64,000 bases of DNA from Leguminivora glycinivorella. Its lineage: Eukaryota; Arthropoda; Insecta; Lepidoptera; Tortricidae. Within the stretch, counting starts at the first letter, position 1, and each line of letters opens with the position of its first letter. The notes beneath the pieces are model-generated. The model saw only the letters and a list, made by a program, of their open reading frames with translations, had not been told where the DNA came from and searched no databases. Positions 21,401-27,950 of this stretch are shown piece after piece. Made by a program: the position numbers and the translations under genes. The stretch is from assembly GCF_023078275.1 (NCBI RefSeq), contig NC_062993.1, forward strand, positions 2,107,252 through 2,171,251. The letters are read 5' to 3'.

Positions 21401-22901
21401 ACGGGATCGCCAGGGTCGCGGATATCAACACCGCCAGAGGAGTTATACGCCGTGGCTTCAACCGCATCTGCCCGTTGCCTACAGCTGACGACGAGTTGAA
21501 AGTCAACCCTTTCAACGCCGGGGGGCATGTTCGGGATTGTTCGCATGTCCTCCCCGCCTCTTAGAGGACAACGGCCATCGCTGCATCTCCAGAATGCATA
21601 CGACACTGACGCGCTCGCACGTACTTGCGTCCTTCTTAATTTTAAACCAAAATCATGTAATTTAATTACTTACTACGATTAAACGCATGTCAAGAATGCA
21701 ATTTTTTATTGAAGAAAGTATCAACCAAGTGTATCTAAAGTTTTTGTATCTTGTTCAAGTCAACCTCGCCTACATCTTTTTTGGTTTTGATCTGCGATGT
21801 ATAATAATGTCATTTCTCTAACTATTCGCTGACTAAAGCTAAACGTCATCACGAAAATCTCTCTAGGCGTTTCTGGCACCGAGATATTCGCGGATCGAAG
21901 GCGATTTCGACTGATACATCTGTCAAATCGGTTCAACAACTGATTCACTGATTCTTCTATGCTATGCCAATAGGGCTACCAAAGGCTTGCGCGCCAGCTG
22001 ACTCGCCACCAGGAGATAATAAACAGGTCTCTATAAAGACCTCGGATATACAAACGGCACAAATAATATAAAAATTTTACCTTCCAATAAAATTATTATT
22101 ATTTTGCCTGGTATATCCGAGGTCTGAGTGATGCCTTCCTGGTAGGCTTAATATACCGTCGGCACTTCTCCTCAACAATGAGGGTGGCTGGTGGCGGGTC
22201 GGGGCGCGAGGAGCCTTATGTTGCAGGTGGGGAAAACGGGACTACCAACATCGCGGCGGTGTGACGCCGGAGCGACTTACAACGAACGATGGCGCCATCT
22301 ATCGGTCCGATGCGACGTCTACGACGTACTCTATAAAGACCTCGGATATACCAGGCAAAATAATAATAATTTTATTGGAAGGTAAAATTTTTATATTGTC
22401 TTTACGTTCCTTAAAATGGGCTGGGAAGTATCGCTTTTTGGGCGCAACAACTCGAGAGGACTGTAAAGGGATTTCATATTATTTTTCAGGCCTAGGCCTG
22501 CAAAGTAACTTTTTTTTATAAAATATTCTCCTTTAGAGCATTTTTTATTTATTTCATTGTATGTTTGAGAAAAGCACTATACATGCCTCGGCGTGAAATC
22601 GGATTCCCGGCCTCGTATCCCTATCCGGCCTCGCTCGCACGTTCGCTCGGCCGTATATACCCACTTGGCCGGAAATCCTCATTTTCCCGGCCTCTGATGT
22701 AATGTACTATTAATAATTAAATACTTTTATTTTGCAGTGCACCCAAACAGTCCATCGAGCGATAAGTCCGTAGAAAACTACGACACGAACGACCGGTCCC
22801 CAGACACCAAGCTGAAAAGGACGCCTCATGTGCGGTACGACACTTCCGACCTCTACAAACCGAAGCTACACTATCTGTCGAGGAGAAACAACATTACATA
22901 A
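358..22901 (+). CDS. BOD1L1: BOD1/BOD1L-like protein with Shg1 domain (5 exons, joined)
   Basis: Exons 358-444, 3733-3893, 4645-7880, 8599-8697 and 22738-22901 have GT-AG borders and compatible phases, giving 1249 codons including TAA. The N-terminal ~115 residues (PGDPRLVDQLV, then FRKDCISDVDTRPAYQNLRQ, then LEQGVERIVDQVVNPKV) are the Shg1/BOD1 domain. In known relatives this domain serves PP2A regulation at kinetochores (BOD1) or SETD1/COMPASS and replication-fork protection (BOD1L). The length and long charged tail favour BOD1L. After the domain come repeated short Asp-Ile-x-x-Pro-like motifs, a Ser/Lys/Asp-rich low-complexity tract (about residues 428-640), a conserved-looking helical block (about 668-755), a Glu-rich tract (about 795-950), a short basic RVGLPRPKKN stretch that may be a degenerate AT-hook, and the tail RYDTSDLYKP. 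Likely nuclear and largely disordered. The start is the ATG at 358, directly before the domain. Intron 4 is 14 kb and full of transposons. Family call is strong; BOD1 versus BOD1L is inference. Confidence 0.85.
1893..1972 (-). repeat. tRNA-derived SINE-like fragment
   Basis: On the minus strand TCCGCTTAGCTCAGTCG resembles an A box and GGGTTTCGAATCCCGGCC a B box. An extra T in the B-box arm and poor anticodon-stem pairing speak against a functional tRNA. Confidence 0.45.
2440..2687 (+). repeat. CAGA-microsatellite interspersed element, copy 1
   Basis: Runs from AACCACAAAATTAAAATTTT through GACATAGT and GATTTTCATGAAAC, an imperfect CAGA run, and CGTCAAACTTATAACACCCC to CGTCGGGGGTTAAAAA. Same family at 8036-8290 (-), 9410-9655, 9672-9955, 10121-10337 (-) and 55852-56077. 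It resembles lepidopteran microsatellite-associated interspersed elements. Confidence 0.75.
2781..3100. mobile_element. Long hairpin element (320 bp)
   Basis: Two arms of about 150 bp, from GTGCAATTCCCGTTAAG to CTTAACGGGAATTGCTC, meet near 2940 around a short loop. Inner arms share GGTAACAAAAAAGGAA. It is a foldback/MITE-like structure with no coding potential. Confidence 0.8.
3230..3365. repeat. 22-bp AT-rich tandem repeat
   Basis: About five to six units of AGATGTAAAATTAAATTAAA plus two further bases; the final unit carries a change to GTGG. Confidence 0.85.
3590..3712 (+). repeat. Interspersed repeat (GTCGTACGATACACGTG family) next to exon 2
   Basis: The same sequence occurs at about 8390-8512, 59785-59925 and, inverted, 62928-63053. 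All share GTCGTACGATACACGTG, a TTTAAAACACTCCCT-like middle (degraded here), and a TTCCTCTTTT end. This copy ends about 20 bp before the exon 2 acceptor. Confidence 0.7.
3733..3893 (+). CDS. BOD1L1: BOD1L exon 2
   Basis: The exon runs from FRKDCISDVDTRPAYQ to LREKLRKHIL, the core of the Shg1 domain. It follows TTTCCAG and is followed by GTATGT. Its base composition is much more GC-rich than the surrounding intron. An interspersed repeat (3590-3712) lies immediately upstream and abuts the acceptor region. Confidence 0.85.
3894..4644 (+). other. BOD1L intron 2
   Basis: 750 bp. It holds a fragment of the CACGATCGCGTGATAAAG family (about 3985-4090), a degraded copy of the GGCCAGTTGC MITE family (about 4300-4425) and an intact palindromic MITE (4432-4568). 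Confidence 0.7.
4432..4568. mobile_element. Palindromic MITE (137 bp)
   Basis: Arms CCCCACATCTAGCGTCTCGC and its complement are nearly perfect and include CCAACTGTATG near the centre; the ends read TTAAGGG and CCCTAA. It extends the exon 3 frame upstream by chance. Confidence 0.85.
4645..7880 (+). CDS. BOD1L1: BOD1L exon 3 (large low-complexity exon)
   Basis: The acceptor at 4643-4644 (AACAG) joins exon 2 to give ILDGNYLEQGVERIVDQVV, completing the Shg1 domain. The exon then encodes over 1000 residues of acidic, Ser-rich and Lys-rich sequence. The frame is open upstream to 4553, but that part is intron and MITE. The frame also reads past the GTGAGA donor at 7881 to a stop at 7940; this read-through end is Phe-rich and unlike the rest, so I treat it as intron, though intron retention is possible. 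Confidence 0.85.
7881..8598 (+). other. BOD1L intron 3 with two repeats
   Basis: Contains a minus-oriented CAGA/TCTG element (8036-8290) and a copy of the GTCGTACGATACACGTG repeat (about 8390-8512). Nothing else is seen. Confidence 0.7.
8599..8697 (+). CDS. BOD1L1: BOD1L exon 4
   Basis: Flanked by TTTTGCAG and GTACGT and exactly 99 nt, so it keeps phase 1 on both sides. It encodes ETPDPLNVSRTKNVRSKYLG and then RRVGLPRPKKN, a basic patch with Arg/Pro spacing that may be a weak AT-hook. Confidence 0.75.
8698..10697 (+). other. First part of BOD1L intron 4: clustered repeats
   Basis: It holds a LINE-tail fragment (about 8740-8830), a short palindrome with TTTTGCTGTGT near 8870-8905, an (AC)n run (8905-8928), and a repeat with TCTCGAACCATTCGCTTCGC (about 9130-9310). 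These are followed by three CAGA elements (9410-9655 and 9672-9955 on +, 10121-10337 on -) and a minus-oriented GGGGTAGGCAGAG-family tail (10341-10576). Confidence 0.65.
9410..10337. repeat. Cluster of three CAGA-type elements
   Basis: Two direct copies (9410-9655, 9672-9955) and one inverted copy (10121-10337), separated by a CAGACAGACAGA-bearing fragment. The inverted pair could fold into a long hairpin. Confidence 0.7.
10698..10875. repeat. Left arm of a 178-bp long-range inverted repeat
   Basis: This stretch is the reverse complement of 22174-22351 with one mismatch by eye. It starts GTATATCCGAGGTCTTTATA. It may be one end of a large transposon, or a truncated copy of the TIR element at 22068-22397. 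Confidence 0.85.
11230..13155. other. GC-rich island inside the inverted-repeat block
   Basis: About 1.9 kb of strongly GC- and CpG-rich DNA in an AT-rich intron. Both strands have long open frames here because stop codons are rare in such composition. It contains the 97-bp array and more decayed units that reuse CTGCCGTGACAACGCCGC and GCCGCCACGC. No protein family is recognisable in any frame. I make no gene call. Confidence 0.6.
11690..12480. repeat. 97-bp tandem array (minisatellite), about 8 units
   Basis: GCCGCCACGCTTATGCTGGC recurs at 11741, 11838, 11951, 12048, 12145, 12242, 12339 and 12436. The spacing is 97 bp, except one unit with a 16-bp internal duplication (113 bp). Three consecutive units near the right end (12145-12436) look identical. 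Since 97 is not a multiple of three, the frame shifts at each unit, which argues against coding. Decayed units continue beyond 12480. Confidence 0.9.
13468..13923 (+). other. Unassigned 151-codon open frame in the island
   Basis: The frame begins MSRSEFEPASCILSVRLFTG and matches no family I know. It lies in moderately GC-rich DNA beside the tandem array, with no clear promoter or splice context. It could be decayed cargo of the bounded block or chance. I list it because it is the longest unexplained frame here. Confidence 0.15.
14292..14507. mobile_element. CpG-rich palindromic MITE
   Basis: CCGCCACACAT at the left and ATGTGTGGCGG at the right bound about 216 bp made mostly of GCGC-type inverted words. 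No coding capacity. Confidence 0.65.
15134..15333 (+). repeat. 5' LTR of the BEL/Pao element
   Basis: 200 bp, same sequence as the 3' LTR at 21528-21727 by eye; bounded by TG and CA and preceded by the AGTGT target copy. Confidence 0.93.
16249..21564 (+). CDS. BEL/Pao Gag-Pol polyprotein
   Basis: One uninterrupted frame of 1771 residues. In order: a gag region with the DUF1759-type block (around residues 145-330, including IQIPKYSGDYESWLEFRDVY); a Cys/His region (about 353-420) with CPHCRGDHPLYLC and CSNCLRAGHNVRAC; an aspartic protease with LDSGSESCF (near 500); reverse transcriptase with YVDDLL (about 903); RNase H with FCDASKDAYGACVYV (about 1075) and WTDSAVVLGWL; an integrase HHCC zinc region (about 1370-1425) and core with GMDYAGPV, SDNGTQFVGA and GLWEANIK, giving the D, D and E; and a C-terminal DUF5641-type region. 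All catalytic motifs I looked for are present, so the element may be autonomous. This is a transposon protein, not a host gene. Confidence 0.95.
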   Translation: MARLAELVKKRGVYKGRLTKFVTYVDAFKDVLLCSEVEVLELKLRMSNIESMFAEFEEVQTGIECLSLTEGEVQTQTAQRSDFESQYFAVLARAQEICNAFKGNKRSGRRANNASETFYSSAGESDDDVASVKHVHKGVAGVKLPTIQIPKYSGDYESWLEFRDVYTSLIHSNKNISDIQKFHYLRASLEGGAAQIIHALEFSASNYTLAWKSLCERFDNTRLLVQNHVKAIFDEEVIKKESASSIRRVVDSCNKNLRALQILGEPVANWDTLIVYIICTKLDSLTLREWEEHKVTHEKITLEIFTKFLKNRADILETIELSKNASHYKQDSSSKATNRHVRGLAAVVKPAFKKYNCPHCRGDHPLYLCNQFAQLEIDAREQFVGRMKLCSNCLRAGHNVRACRLGPCRRCGSKHNSLLHRESSATSGAAPITAASSTPAPRAEPAAVQAESSAANDVITTMSTINKQSSSSNRRALLATALIQVVDVHGRPHEVKAMLDSGSESCFMTESLYQSLGLQSEHIESTITGFHDQVSVVKRECEAIIQSRINSFKASIKFLVSPVISSSHDEVFNVSTLNIPSGITLADPEFFNLSSYDILLGVDIFWDLIGRDKIKLGKGCPLLIETVFGYIVSGPTRRRTSAKILCNFTKFDEIQDQLSKFWQIEEVPAVKEQIYSTEEELCEQHFKENVSRQEDGRFSVGIPLKANESELGNSFERAKSCFLALERRLMNQPTLRHMYVDFMKEYLSLGHMTLSDINNPHENSYFTPHHGVLREQSTTTKLRVVFNASAPTSSGLSFNDIQMVGPTIQSDLLSILLRFRQHRYVMAGDIEKMYRQVLVNENQRHLQQIIWRDDPSKPLQTYALNTVTYGTASAPFLSVRCLKQIADECDNELVRKVISEDCYVDDLLTGQETAESLLELRAQISRELASGCFNLRKFRSNLPTCSDATDSSSVCSTIVDLSEHEQSKTLGLSWSPSDDVLQFDIKTDPTPDVTKRVILSTISQVFDPLGLLSIFIIVGKVILQKLWLLKVSWDSPLPSDIVKSWLKFVLDLSHLQKLKIPRYVVCENANNIQLHVFCDASKDAYGACVYVRSVDSFGNVRVRLLCSKTRVAPIKAVTIPRLELCGSLVAAKLLEKVLRTTRLHVDSCFLWTDSAVVLGWLKTPPNRLKPFVKNRVADIQEMTKSHFWRHVPTACNPADLLSRGVSAAQSDKLDFWFSGPKFLLESEDSWPNKSFDQGQSELPEVRSNVTSVTVKQNELFPFARFSSLRKLKNIMAYVQRFIANCKNKVKVKGTLSLSEKQCALDSLIKLSQMESFDEYDILVKGKALPPKNKLLSLSPFIDEKGLLRVGGRLKNSNFTFERKHPILLVAKHILTKLIFRFEHIRLMHTGAQNLLNSIHEEFWPIGGRNLARSIVHNCQRCFRLNAQAARPMMGNLPEQRLQPGYPFQTTGMDYAGPVLALNKRGRGSRLEKVYIVIFICFTTKCVHLELVSSLCKDSFLATLRRFIARRSKPATLYSDNGTQFVGARNELYKFLNDNASSITDEMSNERIDFKFIPAYAAHMAGLWEANIKCIKAHLHRVLGNAHLVFEDLYTVLVQIEAILNSRPLSPLSTDPHDMRPLTPGHFLVGRPMTALPYPMLVDMNQNRLTRFERLEQLRQHFWARWHKEYINELQQRTKWRTSKGQQLKKGSLVLIKEDGLPPMKWRLGRITEIYPGSDGIARVADINTARGVIRRGFNRICPLPTADDELKVNPFNAGGHVRDCSHVLPAS
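21528..21727 (+). repeat. 3' LTR of the BEL/Pao element
   Basis: 200 bp, matches the 5' LTR. The Gag-Pol frame runs 37 bp into it before the stop, so the last dozen residues are LTR-encoded. Followed by the second AGTGT. Confidence 0.93.
22068..22397. mobile_element. TIR element (~330 bp) with the CCGAGGTCT end motif
   Basis: About 58 bp at the left (22068-22125) are inverted at the right (22332-22397): AAAAATTTTACCTTCC outwards and TATATCCGAGGTCT inwards. The centre is GC-rich. A further copy of the end motif in the opposite sense sits at 22031-22069, so at least two related insertions are stacked here. No transposase is present. Confidence 0.6.
22174..22351. repeat. Right arm of the 178-bp long-range inverted repeat
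   Basis: Pairs with 10698-10875. Here the repeat lies inside a smaller TIR element (22068-22397) whose outer arms contain the same AGACCTCGGATATAC end motif. Confidence 0.85.
22738..22901 (+). CDS. BOD1L1: BOD1L exon 5 (terminal coding exon)
   Basis: The acceptor TTTTGCAG precedes VHPNSPSSDKSVENYDTNDR, and the exon ends KLHYLSRRNNIT followed by TAA. Phase 1 matches exon 4 across a 14-kb intron. Its last ~100 bases recur 555 bp downstream. A clear AATAAA close to the stop is not seen; candidates lie at 23263-23268 and near 23583, both inside repeats. Confidence 0.8.
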
Positions 22902-23354
22902 GCTAGGTAACTTAACTTTAATCTAGAGATTAAATGATTTTAGAAATTTAAGTGTCAAAATGAAAAACATTCTTCAGACGAGCGTTTTTGTACCACTTTT
23001 TTTAAAATGTGATATTTTTGATAAATTTTATGTTATTACTACTCAGAATCACTAGCTTTTTCAATCCTTATAGGTAAAAAAAATGGTCCTATACGATTTT
23101 TTTCTTATTTTGTTACCATTTTCCATACAACTTGTATGGGCTACAAAAGAGGAAAGTCATAAAAATGTATGAAAATACTAGGCCATTTTTTTGTCTCCTG
23201 TTGAAATAGAAAGTGCTCGTGATTTTGAGTACAATTGACCTAAAATTCCCTAAAAATATCAAAATAAAAAACTGGCAAAAAAACGCTCGGACACAAAAAT
23301 ATGTCTATAAAAGGGTTTCATTTGACCTATGTAATATTGAATACCGGTGTAGTA

Positions 23355-23460
23355 CCAGACACCAAGCTGAAAAGGACGCCTCATGTGCGGTACGACACTT
23401 CCGACCTCTACAAACCGAAGCTACACTATCTGTCGAGGAGGAACAGCATTACACAAGCTA
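23355..23460 (+). pseudogene. Partial duplicate of BOD1L terminal exon (or alternative last exon)
   Basis: The 106 bases match 22800-22905 with three differences by eye, all transitions and all in the last ~22 bases. The copy reads DTKLKRTPHVRYDTSDLYKP onward; the original TAA is CAA here, so the frame runs three residues further to TAA. It begins right at CCAG, and splicing exon 4 to that AG would keep the frame. It lacks the first ~62 bases of the parental exon. It is either a dead duplicate or an alternative 3' end; there is no transcript evidence. Confidence 0.75.
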
Positions 23461-23580
23461 CTTAACTAACCAGCGATTCCGCGTCGATAGGTTTGGGGAG
23501 GCCTTAAGCCTCTACCGTAGTTTACGTTATCGTAAATTATTCTAAAAATATTGTCTTCGGTTACCGCATTAGTTACTCAT

Positions 23581-23996
23581 GAAATAAAACTATTTAAACG
23601 GATTATTTCGCGTATAATGAATTTACAATTCATCCCGACGTTTCGAACACTTTACAGCATTCGTGGTCAACGGGTGACTGAGGAAAAATTACAATGTGCA
23701 AAAGCTACCCACATATAAGTAATATTAATGAACCATTACCATAAATAATATAGATTATTAGGGCAGGTTCACACACTGTTAATAAAGCTGGTTATACAAT
23801 ATTCCAAAAAAATACAATTACTATGTTAAAAAAAAACAATGAATTAATTAATCTTCACAAAATTGACGAAACAAATTGTAAATGTCCAACACCATACCAC
23901 ACAAATGCCTCACAGTCTCCGTCGTGCTTATTCCGTAACCGGGATGAATTGTAAACTCATTAAACGCAATATAATCCGTTTCCATAGTTTTATTTT
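23581..23996. mobile_element. TIR element (~416 bp) with AATAAAACTAT ends
   Basis: Ends GAAATAAAACTATTTAAACG and CCGTTTCCATAGTTTTATTT are inverted copies, with ATCCCGACGTTTCGAAC inside the left arm. A truncated relative lies at 52140-52330 and a related one at 52399-52821. No transposase. Confidence 0.7.
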
Positions 23997-25141
23997 ATTC
24001 TAAAAAGTTAAACTTATTGTAGCGGCTTTTCTGTGCAGATAAAACAGCTTACCTAATGTAGGTATCATTCATAAGTTAGGTATATTAAATACAGTTTTAT
24101 ACAATGAAAAGCGAATATAATTAGATAGTTATTATTGTAATTAACTGGTTAATGACTAACCAGGTTAATCATGACTTATTTGTATATTAATAATATTCTC
24201 AAACGATTTGTAATATCATTGTTATCATTAGCAAATGATAATAAGTACCAGTATGTACCTATACCTATTATATTCATTTTAATCAACCCTTAAATGCATG
24301 ATTTTTTCTTTTAACGTGATATTGATATATGTGATAGATAACGGTTTTCTGAGTCTGGGAAAAATAATAAAAAAAATATTTAATACCGATTTTAATACTA
24401 AATCAGTGTTAGAAGTTAAATAGGCCAAAACTTATTTATATAAATATATAATTATTGGTAAGTTTTATTTGTAAAGTTTTACTACTATTAGAAAGGTACA
24501 CTATTTGTGAAACCCCCATGATAAAAAGTTTAAACATAAACTAATTACTAACTCCGAATAAATCTGCCTAAATCACATACTAAAAATCGCCATCATCCTG
24601 TTTTTTCACACTTTTCCGCCATTTCATCTTTATCCTTAAATAATAAATAGTAAATCATAATATTCTTTAATTTATTTAATTATTTATTAAATAATAATAA
24701 ATACTGAATAATAATTAAGCTATAAATGTGATTTTGGATAGCTACATATTGAGCCACAGGCCATCAAATATATGATGCATATATACATCACCATGCATGT
24801 AAGGGTTAAGTGTCCAATTGAAAATAAAAAAATATCTAAATTTAATAAGAAGCTGCAAAAAGGATTTCAGGATTTTTTTCATTATCAATTGGTAATAAAA
24901 TAAAACTGAAAGAACATAACCCCAGTGAATTAATAAAAACTTTAAAAAAATTACTGTTACAGCATTACTTCTTTTTGCATCTTTTTATTGACTTCTCTTT
25001 GCCTGTATTGTTTTTTGTCCGTCCGATTTATGAAATATTCTGATAAGACTACGGATTGGATACTAGCGGAAAATTAAGACTATTTATACCTCAGACTCCT
25101 CAGAGACCTATCTTCATGTGTTTAAATTGCAAAATGTTTTC

Positions 25142-25430
25142 TAGAGTCTGACTAATGAAAGTTGATCCCAGTATTTTTTTAAACTGCAACTCTGGATGTC
25201 ATATCATCGATTGTCATCTGTCAGTGTGACTGTCACTTTAACGAGTTTCGGTAAAAGTTAACAGCGTAATCTAAATAATAATGAATAAAACCATAAAAAG
25301 TAGTAAAATAAGTGCTGAAAATAAATTAGAAATAATAAAAAATAAATCTATGTAATCAATGTGTTGTCAGCTCAATTTTTTTTGAAATTGCCACATTTTT
25401 GTGGGATCAACTTTCATTAGCCAGACTCTA
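25142..25430. mobile_element. TIR element (289 bp)
   Basis: The left end TAGAGTCTGACTAATGAAAG, followed by TTGATCCCA, is inverted at the right end. AT-rich interior, no frame. Confidence 0.75.
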
Positions 25431-26340
25431 AAATTTCGAAATACTTACAACAAATGAAGAAAATGAAATTTTTAATTTTATTTTTTGGTTTTATAAGTAT
25501 ATGTAATAGTTACCTACTTACTTACTTATTTTTAAAAGCTATTTTCAATAAAAAAAAATGATAATGCTGTATAAACGAAGTATAAATAGCGCGCATACGA
25601 TTTTTGTTTGATGTAATTATTTAAATAAGTAGATAGATATACTATAAATATTATAATGTACCTATTTAGAGGTAAAATGATTACAGGTAGAATAATATTT
25701 AAGTCGTAAAACTATTACATTTAATCCTTGCCATATTGTAAGTTGCTCGGAGTCGCAAATATGGTAAATTTTCATCTAAATAGACTATCATAGTACTATA
25801 AAAACATTCGCTTAGAATCTGAAAAGTCGATTCAGAAAGTTATGTAAGTATTGTCATCTGACTCTAACACGTCTGCCTCTCGCTCCTTTGTGACTGCGCA
25901 CAGTTTGCCATTTTATTAACTACAGATATAACAAAAATGTAGAGCAATAATGCTTTATAATACCAATTGTAGGAAATTTTCTGAAATAAACTTTAAAAAT
26001 GAACCATCCTACGGGTGTTTTCGAGCCGGTGCGTCCCTATCGCACTTACAAATAGTGCTGAAAAGACGATATCGGCTTTATCACGCGATCGTGCTGGCCC
26101 CAGAAGAGGTTTTAGGTTGTCATGTCTAGCTTAGCGGTAAGTAAGAAAAAAAAAATGTCTAGCCATGTAAGCTATATAAAATATCGCTACTTTTTACCCT
26201 GTCTATTGGTGTTTTCTTACCTCACTTGCCGCTTCAGTAGATAGGCAGCCTTAAGAAAATCAGTTGCATCCATTAGGGTGCCTTTCCACCATCGATGTGC
26301 AACGCTACGTTGCTATGAATGCTTCTGATATCCACAATCA

Positions 26341-26461
26341 GGGGCCTGTTGCATAACAATTTACAACTCATATTACAAGCGGTAGTCCCCCTCCAATTCA
26401 TTTTATAAGAAAGAGAGTTCCGCTTGTAATACAAGTTGTAAATTGTTATGCAACAGGCCCC
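26341..26461. mobile_element. Near-perfect palindromic MITE (121 bp)
   Basis: Arms GGGGCCTGTTGCATAACAAT and complement, about 42 bp each with one or two mismatches, around a 35-bp centre. Confidence 0.85.
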
Positions 26462-27109
26462 AGCTTAGTCGAACCCGTTTCCACTAGGCTTTGTGGAACA
26501 ATGAACATGGTTAGTGGATATCAAATCAAACACATCCACGTAGCGCATCTCAAAGGCACTCTTAGCAGGGGTGGCTCACTCCGCGATCCTTTCGCCGCGC
26601 TACAAGTACATGCCGGCGGCCGCGAGTTCGCGGCCCATTCACTGGCGACGACCTTCGCGCGGCGCAATAGAATTCAATGTCGTCTGCACGCGTGCGGTCC
26701 GTTTGTTAATGTAGGTAAGAATTTAGAATGGCGGCGTTTTGTGAACATCAAAGGAGTGAGCCTTCTGTACTTGTACTATTATATATTCTGTGCTCTTAGT
26801 ATTTACTAATAAGTATATTTCGAATAATTTCCACAATAAAACCTGAAAACTAGCCATGCACATAACTATAAGTAGTGTAGAATGTTTTATAAATAATAAT
26901 TATATTATAATAAAGCGTTTTTGGGAATGTTAACTTTTTTAACATACGGATGATTATTTGAATACATAGGTATTATAAATGTTAAATAAATAATCATAAA
27001 ACTCATTTCTTTGTTTTTATTCTCATTATTTACTCACCCGATTTTGATATTCCTAGAAAACATTAGGGTAAAGTATCAGTGCTCGGCAGTTTCCTGCCAC
27101 TTTCAATCT

Positions 27110-27330
27110 AAGGACCAGTTGCATCAATCACAAATAGCCAACACATCAGGGGGCCGATTTTTGAGTCTCACGGCGTTCGAATTCAGAAAATTGTCACTGA
27201 AAATAATAGGCAATTCACCGTTTTCAACCGGTATTTTAGTGAAAGTGAGACTCAAAAATCGGCCCCCAGATCAAAAAAATTTGCGCTAAATTCGGCAACG
27301 GACGGTTTGATGCAATGCAACCGACCCTAA
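27110..27330. mobile_element. MITE nested inside a MITE
   Basis: The inner palindrome (27147-27270) has arms GGGGGCCGATTTTTGAGTCT. The outer ends, CCAGTTGCATCAA and TTTGATGCAATGCAACC, belong to the GGCCGGTTGCACCAAACC family also seen at 61353-61482. A relative of the inner one is near 39378-39588. Confidence 0.65.
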
Positions 27331-27370
27331 GTGCGTTTTCACATTAAGTATCTGATCCGATATCCCATAC

Positions 27371-27495
27371 AAAAGTAGAAAGAATTTCTAGGAAACTTGT
27401 TTTGAACTTGACAGGTTGAACAGTTTTTGAAAAAAATACGGTTAAACTACGGAACCCTACACTGAGCGTGGCCCGACACGCTCTTGGCCGGTTTT
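27371..27495 (+). repeat. Fragment of the AGGGTTCCGTAG element (3' end)
   Basis: Matches the last ~125 bp of the copies at 39917, 50418 and 58703, ending GCCCGACACGCTCTTGGCCG. Confidence 0.8.
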
Positions 27496-27635
27496 ACCTT
27501 AATGTTTTCTATGAAAGTGCGCACGCAGCCATGCAACTTTTTATACACTGGATGCGAGAGACAAAATAGTTAAGGCGACAAAGTTTCCCGCGCCCAAATA
27601 CCCTCAACCTGTCGAGCACAAATAATTTTACCCAC

Positions 27636-27950
27636 ATCATCATCATCATTGGCCACAGCATCTTTCCAGATGATACTTGCAGCACTTGCAGCGACTAAGT
27701 AAGAGGTAGGCATTCTGAGTAGGCAGTCTACAGCCTACATCGGTTATGATGGCTGTACAAGCCAATGGCGGATCGGCATTTCCTGGCGCATCGATCACAA
27801 ATGTGCCTTGACTCCTGGGGTGGTCCAGCAGCTCTACGGAGACGCTTTTGCTGGAGTTGGTCCAGCCAAAGCTCGTCATGCTTTACCATACCCTCCCTCA
27901 AGCTACGACGCCACTCCGGTCTCATCTCCGCACGCTCCTCCCAGCTACAA
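27636..27950 (-). mobile_element. Non-LTR retrotransposon 3' end (5'-truncated)
   Basis: The minus-strand frame ends CDRCARKCRSAIGLYSHHNR followed by CRL and a stop at 27728, the typical C-terminal Cys/His tail of a LINE reverse-transcriptase ORF. An ATG/CAT trinucleotide tail follows. Only about 70 codons remain. Confidence 0.7.

Larger units (their letters stand above)
15134..21727 (+). mobile_element. Complete BEL/Pao LTR retrotransposon
   Basis: The element is 6594 bp with 200-bp LTRs at 15134-15333 and 21528-21727, which I read as identical. They start TGTTCGGGATTG and end ATCAACCA. The 5-bp AGTGT directly before (15129-15133) and after (21728-21732) is the target duplication. A G-run just before the 3' LTR (about 21519-21525) is a plausible polypurine tract; I could not assign the primer-binding site. 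It carries one large Gag-Pol frame and no envelope-like frame. It lies in sense orientation in BOD1L intron 4, inside a block bounded by inverted repeats. Identical LTRs and an intact frame indicate a recent insertion. Confidence 0.95.

Noticed and set aside
16394..21606. Several short frames on both strands within the BEL element
   Set aside because: All overlap the 1771-codon Gag-Pol frame in other readings.
26501..26809. 102-codon frame in GC-richer DNA
   Set aside because: Its right part (GTAAGAATTTAGAATGGCGG) recurs at 55090-55165, so it is repeat-derived.
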